DNA from: an uncultured Lachnospiraceae bacterium
GTDB taxonomy: Bacteria; Bacillota_A; Clostridia; Lachnospirales; Lachnospiraceae
Assembly: GCA_910587905.1 (NCBI GenBank)
Contig: CAJUOF010000069.1
Location: 1-28,051 of the forward strand
Direction: 5' to 3'
Length of the DNA stretch: 28,051 bases
The notes under the pieces were generated by a model. The model was not told where the DNA came from. It saw only the letters and a program-made list of their open reading frames with translations, and ran no database searches. The number at the start of each line of letters is the position of its first letter. Position 1 is the first letter of the stretch. The translations under genes were made by a program, and so were the position numbers. Below are positions 16,312-22,216 of the stretch, piece by piece.

Positions 16312-17222
16312 ATACGGTCATTCTCAGTCTGATTTGGTCCATCATGGGTATCGGATGGAATTTTATCGGCGGGTATGCGGGCCAGGTTTCCAACGGACAT
16401 GCACTGTACTATGCCATCGGCGCTTACACGGTGGCTGTGGGGGCGGAGAAATTCGGCGCTTCCCCCTGGATGACCATGTGGATTGGCATCGCCATTTCCA
16501 TCGGGATCGCTTTTCTCCTGGGAAAGCCCCTGCTCAGGCTGAACGGGGCCTACTTTCTGATCGCGACCATGGCGGTGGCGGAGTGTGCGAGGATCATTTT
16601 TCTGAACGTCTCCTACGTGGGGGCGGCCACGGGGATCATGTTTCTGGATAAAAAGCATTCCGGCTGGTATTCCCTGCAGTTTAAGGACAAGGAACCCTTC
16701 TATTACATCCTCCTGGTGATCGTGGCGCTTTTGGTGCTGGCTGCGAAGGGACTGGACAAGTCCAAGTTTGGATATTATCTGCGGGCCGTCAAGGCCAACG
16801 AGATGTCTGCCCAGAGTGCGGGAATCAACACGCCCAGGTACAAGGTGCGGGCCTACATGCTGAGCGCGGCCATTGTCAGTCTGGCCGGGAGCCTGTATGC
16901 GCCCTTCGTCCAGTACGTGGATCCCTATACCCTGCTCCCGCTGGACAAATCGACGATGATCTGCCTGGTGGCGGTCATGGGCGGAATCGGTACGGTGGCG
17001 GGACCGATTTTGGGAGCCTTCGTCATGACCTTCATCTCCGAGTACGCCAGGGCCGCCTTCTCCGGTTTCAGCGGCCTTAACATGCTGGTGTACGGGATCG
17101 TGGTTATTTTTATCGTTCTTTTTATGCCGGGGGGACTGATTTCCATCGGACAGAAGGCAAAAGAGCGGTTTGATAGGACAAGAAAGCGGAAAGGAGGCGG
17201 GGAGCATGGATCCGATTCTTGA
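16263..17222 (+). CDS. livM: Liv-type ABC permease, LivM family, N-terminus truncated
   Basis: Second permease subunit. Family landmarks are IWSIMGIGWNFIGGYAGQVSNGHALYYAIGAYT (about 22-54), the RAVKANEMSAQSAGIN cytoplasmic loop and VMGGIGTVAGPILGAF. The only early starts are a GTG at 16263 without a clear ribosome site, inside livH, and an ATG at 16308. Upstream the frame remains hydrophobic (ICIVVGILLP), as if the native first helix had been joined to livH by a deletion. About 10-20 N-terminal residues, the original ATG and the ribosome site seem lost. The 3' end overlaps livG by 17 bases. Confidence 0.85.
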   Translation: MVGILLPHTIASTFAMNTVILSLIWSIMGIGWNFIGGYAGQVSNGHALYYAIGAYTVAVGAEKFGASPWMTMWIGIAISIGIAFLLGKPLLRLNGAYFLIATMAVAECARIIFLNVSYVGAATGIMFLDKKHSGWYSLQFKDKEPFYYILLVIVALLVLAAKGLDKSKFGYYLRAVKANEMSAQSAGINTPRYKVRAYMLSAAIVSLAGSLYAPFVQYVDPYTLLPLDKSTMICLVAVMGGIGTVAGPILGAFVMTFISEYARAAFSGFSGLNMLVYGIVVIFIVLFMPGGLISIGQKAKERFDRTRKRKGGGEHGSDS

Positions 17223-17925
17223 GGTTCGAAACGCGACAAAGATATTCGGCGGCCTTGCGGCCAATTCCGATATTTCCTTCGAGGTTCCCCGCCATTCGGT
17301 GGTGGGGATCGTGGGACCCAACGGAGCGGGGAAGACGACGCTTTTTAACTCCATCAGCGGCGCCCATCCCCTGACCTCCGGGAAGATTTTGTTTGAGGGG
17401 AAGGATATCACCAGGCTCAAGGCCTATGACATCTGCCGCCTGGGAATGGGGAGAACCTTTCAGATTCCCCGGTCCCTCAACGAGATGACGGTCCTTGAGA
17501 ACGTGCTGGTGGCCAGCATCGGCAGACATAAAATGGGGGAAGCCATCCTGCGGGCGGAAAAGGTCCTTGCGGACCTGGGCCTTGAAAAATGGAAGGATAA
17601 TCCGGCCGGCTCCCTGAACGTGGTGCAGAAGAAGCACCTGGAGATCGCCCGGGCGGTGGCCACGGAGCCTAAGCTCCTTCTCCTGGACGAGACCATGGCG
17701 GGGCTCACCGGAATCGAGCGGGTGGAGGCCGTGAAGCTGATCAAGCGCCTGAACGAGTCCGGAATCACGATTTTAATGATCGAACATGTCATGGAGGTCG
17801 TGATGAACGTTTCCGACAATGTGGTCGTTTTGGACGGCGGAAAGCTTCTGGCGGAGGGGACGCCGGAGGAAATCGGAAACCACGAGGAAGTCATCCGCGC
17901 ATATTTGGGAGGGAAGAAATGGTAA
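17206..17925 (+). CDS. livG: Liv-type ABC transporter ATPase, LivG family
   Basis: Cytoplasmic ATPase, 239 residues. Walker A is GPNGAGKTT (about 38-46), Walker B LLLLDE (about 162-167), and the switch His is in MIEH. The signature loop reads LNVVQKKHLEIARA in place of LSGGQ, and DETMAGLT replaces DEPxAGL. Close variants (LTVGQKKRLEIARA, DEVMAGL) occur in some Liv ATPases, so this is a subfamily trait, not obviously damage. The ATG at 17206 is chosen for the AAAGGAGG just upstream. Overlaps livM at the start and livF at the end (ATGGTAA). Confidence 0.93.
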   Translation: MDPILEVRNATKIFGGLAANSDISFEVPRHSVVGIVGPNGAGKTTLFNSISGAHPLTSGKILFEGKDITRLKAYDICRLGMGRTFQIPRSLNEMTVLENVLVASIGRHKMGEAILRAEKVLADLGLEKWKDNPAGSLNVVQKKHLEIARAVATEPKLLLLDETMAGLTGIERVEAVKLIKRLNESGITILMIEHVMEVVMNVSDNVVVLDGGKLLAEGTPEEIGNHEEVIRAYLGGKKW

Positions 17926-18633
17926 TTCTGGAAACGAAAAACTTAAAGTCCGGTTACCAGGGAACGCCGGTGCTTCACGACGTCACCTTTCAGGTGGAGG
18001 AGGGGGCGATCGTGGCGATTCTGGGCTCCAACGGGGCGGGGAAAACGACGACGCTGCGCACGGTCACAGGCGCAGTCCGGGCCACGGGCGGCCAGGTGAT
18101 TTACCGGGGGGAGGACATCACGAGACGTCCGGCCCACGAGATGGTCCGGCTTGGAATTTCCCATGTGCCGGAGGGCCGCCATCTCTTCGGGCAGATGAGC
18201 ATCCGGGACAATCTCTTGATGGGGGCCTACGCGGAAAAGGATAAAACGGTGATTGAAGAGAGGATGGAGCAGATGTTTGCCATCTTTCCCAGACTCAAAG
18301 AGCGGCTTTACCAAAAAGCGGAAACCATGTCCGGCGGGGAGCAGCAGATGGCGGCCATCGCCAGGGGGAATGATGTCGGCGCCGGGGCTCCTGCTCCTCG
18401 ACGAGCCCTCCCTGGGGCTGATGCCGAAGCTGGTGGAGGAGGTTTTTGAGTTTGTCAGGAAGATCAACGACATGGGAACCACCGTCGTGATCGTGGAGCA
18501 GAATGCGGAGGATACTTTGAAGATGGCGGATTTCGCCTATGTGATCTCGGAGGGAGAGGTGGTCTTAAGCGGCACCGGAAAAGAGCTCCTTCGGCATGAC
18601 GAGGTCCAAAAGATTTATCTGGGGCTGGTTTAA
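17919..18633 (+). pseudogene. livF: Liv-type ABC transporter ATPase, LivF family, frameshifted
   Basis: Second ATPase of the importer. The N-terminal part (17919 to about 18368) holds Walker A GSNGAGKTT, the Q-loop region and the signature SGGEQQMAAIARG. After that the frame breaks. The plus-one frame continues perfectly with MMSAPGLLLLDEPSLGLMPKLVEEV, IVEQNAEDTLKMAD and ends at 18633. Removing one base from the run GGGGGAA at 18364-18370 restores an intact ~237-residue LivF. Unrepaired, translation ends at 18449 without Walker B. A homopolymer sequencing error is a real alternative to mutation. Confidence 0.88.
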
Positions 18634-18665
18634 CATTATAATTTTGGAAAGGAAGGATAGGAACC

Positions 18666-19481
18666 ATGGCAAAACAGTACAGCAGAGAGGAGATCCGGCA
18701 GAGATTCCAACAGGAGGTGGAGCGGGGGAATCCGATTGTCATTCCCAGTGCCGGAATCGGCATTTCCGCCAAATTTGCGGAACAAGGAGGGGCGGACATG
18801 ATCGGTCTGTTTAACAGCGGATACCTGGGGCTCCCCCTGGTGGAGGCGACCAGCCTGATGCCCTACGGGAATGCCAATGACATTGTGATGGATCTGGGGA
18901 ATCGGATTTTTCCGGTGGTGAAGGAGACGCCCATGCTGGGCGGCATCATCGGAAGCGATCCCACCAGGGAAATGACGCCCTTTTTAAAGATCATGCGGTT
19001 CAAGGGCTTCTCGGCGGTGATCAACTTTCCCTCCCCCGGTTACGCCTACGGACAGCATAGGAGAAACCTGGAGCGGAACAATTACGGCGTGCAGCAGGAA
19101 CTGAAGGTGATGCACACGGCCCGCGAGCTGGGATTTTATACCTTTGGGATGGCTTACGACGAGGAAATCGCCATGCAGATCGCCGGGGACGACCACGACG
19201 CCCTGGTTTTGGGACTTGCCCTGGTGGAATGGGAGAAGGGGGGAGCCCGCCTTGAAGTGGCAGTGGCTTATATCAATAAGGTGGCGGCCAAGGTGAAGAC
19301 AGTGGCGCCGGAGATGCTGCTCTTTGTCCAGGGGGCTCCCGTAAGGACGCCGGAAGACGCCCAGTATATTTATGACCGTACCGACGTGGTGGGATTTTTG
19401 GGTCTCAACAACATGGACTACGGGGAAACGCCAATCAAGGAGACGGTTGCCGCATTTAAGAATACAAGGCTCAAGGGCTGA
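18666..19481 (+). CDS. PEP-hydrolase-like TIM barrel (PF09370 type), divergent paralog 1
   Basis: 271 residues, homologous to the next gene and to the C-terminal TIM barrel of plant Tm-1. Shared landmarks are PSAGIGISAKFAE..GGADMI (about 25-47), LMPYGNANDIV, GSDPTREM, MAYDEE and TPEDAQYIYDRT. Compared with paralog 2 it lacks about 22 residues around CHLGMTVGGSTGS, has FVQGAPV instead of FAHGGPI, and GLNNMDYGETP instead of GASSAERIP. The deep-loop motifs that normally bind phosphate are thus altered, so it may have a different substrate or be a regulatory partner. GGAAAGGAAGG precedes the ATG. Follows livF by 32 bp in the importer operon. Confidence 0.85.
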   Translation: MAKQYSREEIRQRFQQEVERGNPIVIPSAGIGISAKFAEQGGADMIGLFNSGYLGLPLVEATSLMPYGNANDIVMDLGNRIFPVVKETPMLGGIIGSDPTREMTPFLKIMRFKGFSAVINFPSPGYAYGQHRRNLERNNYGVQQELKVMHTARELGFYTFGMAYDEEIAMQIAGDDHDALVLGLALVEWEKGGARLEVAVAYINKVAAKVKTVAPEMLLFVQGAPVRTPEDAQYIYDRTDVVGFLGLNNMDYGETPIKETVAAFKNTRLKG

Positions 19482-19504
19482 TAGCTGACAGGAGGAAAAG
19501 AACA

Positions 19505-20386
19505 ATGGCAAAACAATATACGAGGGAAGAGATGAAGGCCAGGGTGCGGGCGCAGATCGATGCAGGCTCCCCCATCGTGATCACGGGTGCCGGAACCGGC
19601 ATCTCCGCCAAATTCGCGGAGCTTGGAGGGGCGGACATGATCGGCATTTACAATTCCGGCTTTTTCCGCATGGACGGAAAGGGCTCCACAGGCGGACTCA
19701 TGCCCTATGCCAACGGAAATGATCTGCTTTTGCAGCTCACCCACAGGGTATTTCCCATTGTAAAAGAAGTGCCGATGATTGCCGGAATCTGCGGAAGCGA
19801 TCCGACCCGCGAGATGAGACAGTTTCTGCAGGAACTTAAATTCTGGGGATTTTCCGTGGTCATGAATTATCCGACCATCGGCGGCTGGAGAGGAAAGCTT
19901 CGGGCGGACATCGAGGCGGCGGGCCTGGGCGTGAAAAAGGAGACGGAGACCCTTGTCATGGCGAAGGAACTGGGCTTTTATACCATCGCCTATGCCTATG
20001 ACGAGGAAGCCGCCATCCTGGCGGCCGAGGCGGACATCGATATCATCATCTGCCATCTGGGAATGACGGTGGGAGGCTCGACGGGCTCCAATTTAAGCGG
20101 CGTGCAGGCTTTTTATGATGCGAAGAGCACCGGGAAGAAAGCTCCCCTGGACGAGGCGGTGGACTTTGTCAATATGCTGATCGGGAAGATCAGGCAGATC
20201 AACAAGGACGTAATCTGCTTCGCCCATGGCGGCCCCATCGCCACGCCGGAGGATACCCAGTACATCTATGACAGGACGGAGTCCAAGGGGTTTTTGGGGG
20301 CTTCCAGCGCGGAGCGGATTCCCATCGAGGGCCCTCTGACGGAGGCTGTGCAAAAATTCAAGGCGGCAAGGCTCAGGAAGGGATGA
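19505..20386 (+). CDS. PEP-hydrolase-like TIM barrel (PF09370 type), canonical paralog 2
   Basis: 293 residues. Motifs in order: TGAGTGISAKFAELGGADMI (about 25-44), LMPYANGNDLLLQL, GICGSDPTREM, NYPTIGGWRG, YAYDEE, CHLGMTVGGSTGS (about 184-196), FAHGGPI and TPEDTQYIYDRT..GFLGASSAERIP. This matches the complete family pattern. The family name derives from an isolated assignment; its general reaction is unsettled, and it is related to enzymes of the PEP mutase/isocitrate lyase kind only by fold. Bacterial copies typically neighbour UPF0261 proteins, as here. GGAGGAAAAG precedes the ATG, 23 bp after paralog 1. Last gene of the importer operon. Confidence 0.88.
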   Translation: MAKQYTREEMKARVRAQIDAGSPIVITGAGTGISAKFAELGGADMIGIYNSGFFRMDGKGSTGGLMPYANGNDLLLQLTHRVFPIVKEVPMIAGICGSDPTREMRQFLQELKFWGFSVVMNYPTIGGWRGKLRADIEAAGLGVKKETETLVMAKELGFYTIAYAYDEEAAILAAEADIDIIICHLGMTVGGSTGSNLSGVQAFYDAKSTGKKAPLDEAVDFVNMLIGKIRQINKDVICFAHGGPIATPEDTQYIYDRTESKGFLGASSAERIPIEGPLTEAVQKFKAARLRKG

Positions 20387-20411
20387 CGCACTGAAAAAAT
20401 TATCGGCACGG

Positions 20412-20425
20412 AGAAAAATCTTTCT
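20412..20425. promoter_or_regulatory. predicted degenerate operator C before the RLP gene
   Basis: AGAAAAATCTTTCT matches the inner 12 bases of operator B at 10 positions. It ends 26 nt before the -10 hexamer at 20452, the same geometry as operators A and B. The same bases could form a weak hairpin (GAGAAA/TTTCTC then TTTTT), so a terminator role for the upstream operon is also possible. Confidence 0.4.
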
Positions 20426-20428
20426 CTT

Positions 20429-20457
20429 TTTACAGAAGAAATCCCGGGTGCTACAAT
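20429..20457 (+). promoter_or_regulatory. promoter of the RuBisCO-like gene
   Basis: TTTACA (20429-20434), 17 bp, TACAAT (20452-20457), 33 bp before the start codon. Confidence 0.6.
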
Positions 20458-20490
20458 GAAACCAAAATTAAGAAAAGGAGATTCAAAGCT

Positions 20491-21718
20491 ATGTTTATTG
20501 ATCCTGTCATCATGCAGTTTCCGGAGAATATCGATCCCGAACGGTTTGTGATTGCCACCTATTACTGTGCGGCGAAGCCCACCACCAACATGGTGAAGTT
20601 CGCAGCGGCGTTGGCCATCGAGCAGACCTGCGGGACCTGGCTCAAGGTACCCGGCGAGACGCCGGAGGTCAGAGAGCGGGCCATCGGCCGGGTGGTCGGC
20701 GTATACGAGGCGCCGGCCTATCAGATCGGAATTCCGGAGGGCGTCACGGAGAGGAATTTCATCGTGCGAATCGCCTATCCCTGGCAGAACTTCGGGGCAC
20801 AGCTCTCCATGCTGCTTTCCACGGTGATCGGAAATATTTCCTCCTCCGGGAAAGTGAAGCTGGTGGATTTGGAATTCCCGAAGTCTTTCCTGAAGGAATT
20901 CAAAGGGCCGAAGTTCGGCGTGCAGGGCATCCGGGAATTGCTTGGCGTTGGGCGGCGTGGACGTGATCAAGGATGACGAGCTGGTCTGCGACCCGCCCTT
21001 CTGCCGCCTGGAGGACCGGGTGAAAGCAGTCATGGAAGCATTAAAGCGGGCGGACGAGGAAAAGGGAGAGAAGACGCTGTGCGCCTTCAACATCACGGCG
21101 CCGGCCATGCAGATGCGGGAGAACGCTTACCGGGCCATCGAAGCGGGGGCCAATGCCCTGATGGTCAATTATGCTTCCTGCGGCCTGGACACCACCAGAA
21201 TGATCACGGAGGATCCGAACATCAACGTTCCGATTCTGGCCCATTCCGATTACACGGGGGCTCAGTATGAAAGTGAATGGTCCGGCCTGGCGGCGACCCT
21301 GATCGGTGCCAAGCTCCCCCGTCTGGCAGGCCTGGACATGATTATCGGGCTGACACCCTACGGAAAATTCCCTATGATGATGGACACCTTTGTCAATATG
21401 GGACTGCAGATGCTCGCTCCCCTCGGCCATATTAGACCGGCCTTTCCCATGCCTGGCGGCGGTACGACCCAGGGACACATCGAGGACGTCATCCACAAGT
21501 TTGGCAGTGACGTGATGATCGCGGCGGGCGGAGCCATCCACGGGCATCCCATGGGACCGGCGGCGGGGGCAAGGGCCTTCCGCCAGGGAATCGACGCCGT
21601 GTGCAGGGGCGTGAGTCTCGCGGAGGCCGGAAAGGAATACGAGGAACTGGGGACGGCCTTGAGACTTTGGGGAATTTATTCGGAGACGAAGGGAGGAATC
21701 TTTGATCTGAAAGGGTGA
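20491..21718 (+). pseudogene. RuBisCO-like protein (form IV), broken by an out-of-frame deletion
   Basis: Two frames together make one RLP. The N-terminal domain (20491 to about 20949; RFVIATYYCAA...GTWLKVP, ending FGVQGIRELLGV) is followed in the next frame by ALGGVDVIKDDE (to 21718). The second part has the KDDE metal loop, AHSDYTGA, LTPYGKFP and the phosphate-binding AAGGAIHGHPMG. Family members have about 28 residues between GV and ALGG (the RPLL...KP.TG segment with the Lys equivalent to RuBisCO K175). These are missing at a GGCGTT/GCGTTG junction, 20944-20950. As written, translation stops at 20976. Restored length would be ~438 residues. RLPs act as enolases, isomerases or decarboxylases/transcarboxylases in sugar-acid or methionine-salvage routes. 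Confidence 0.88.
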
Positions 21719-21780
21719 TATCGGCATTTTGCCTGAAAAACCATGTTTTCTTTTAGGGGGAGGGGTAGCCTTTTTGGTAA

Positions 21781-21798
21781 TATGCACGAAATTGCATA
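21781..21798. promoter_or_regulatory. inverted repeat upstream of the HPr-like promoter
   Basis: TATGCA (21781-21786), 6 nt, TATGCA complement TGCATA (21793-21798), ending 7 bp before the -35. A possible operator. Confidence 0.35.
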
Positions 21799-21805
21799 AA
21801 CTGCC

Positions 21806-21834
21806 TTGACAATCCAGAAAAGGAATGATATAAC
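21806..21834 (+). promoter_or_regulatory. sigma-A promoter of the first HPr-like gene
   Basis: TTGACA (21806-21811), 17 bp, TATAAC (21829-21834), about 53 bp before the ATG at 21887. Confidence 0.8.
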
Positions 21835-21886
21835 TCTTTTCAACATCAAGTGACAGTTTAATCTTATTTCTGAAAGGGTGTTGGAC

Positions 21887-22114
21887 ATGAAGAAGAGACA
21901 GATTAAAGTATCGAGAGTTGAAGATGCAAAGACACTGGTTTCGACAGCGAGCAGATGTAGCTTTGACGTTGATGTGTATTACAACAGAATGGTGGTAGAT
22001 GCAAAAGCCATTCTGGGCGTCATGAGCTTAGATCTCAGCCAACCTTGGACAGTGCAGTACAACGGGATGGACACGACGCTGGAGAACGTATTGGATCGCT
22101 TTGCACTCTGTTAG
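21887..22114 (+). CDS. HPr-like small protein lacking the phosphorylation site
   Basis: 75 residues with the beta-alpha-beta-beta-alpha-beta pattern of the PTS phosphocarrier HPr. The segment VVDAKAILGVMSLDL aligns with the Ser46 region of HPr (VNGKSIMGVMSL). The active-site GLHARPA loop is absent, no His exists in the protein, and the Ser46 position is Ala. It therefore cannot carry phosphate like HPr and may be a structural or regulatory relative. The ATG at 21887 is chosen over GTG 21878 because GAAAGGG lies directly upstream. Own promoter and strong terminator make it a single-gene unit. Confidence 0.75.
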   Translation: MKKRQIKVSRVEDAKTLVSTASRCSFDVDVYYNRMVVDAKAILGVMSLDLSQPWTVQYNGMDTTLENVLDRFALC

Positions 22115-22149
22115 AGTCAAAGGTTTTTGAGGCCCCTATTTGATTTGTG

Positions 22150-22188
22150 AAAGCAGGCTGCAGCCAGGACCGGCTGCAGCCTGCTTTT
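22150..22188 (+). terminator. intrinsic terminator after the first HPr-like gene
   Basis: A perfect 16-bp stem, AAAGCAGGCTGCAGCC (22150-22165) with its complement at 22172-22187, has a 6-nt loop and a T tract. It would also work on the opposite strand. Confidence 0.9.
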
Positions 22189-22216
22189 CGATGGGGATAT
22201 TGAAAGGGGAGACACG

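Noticed and set aside
16131..17420. 429-codon minus-strand open frame
   Set aside because: Shadow of GC3-biased livH/livM/livG; His/Gly/Arg-rich translation without any family pattern.
17600..17660. Degenerate ABC signature LNVVQ in livG as a further lesion
   Set aside because: Similar variants are usual in Liv ATPases, and the frame is intact.
20411..20431. GAGAAA/TTTCTC-TTTTT as an intrinsic terminator
   Set aside because: Only 6 AT-rich pairs; the position matches the operator spacing better. Kept as an alternative reading.
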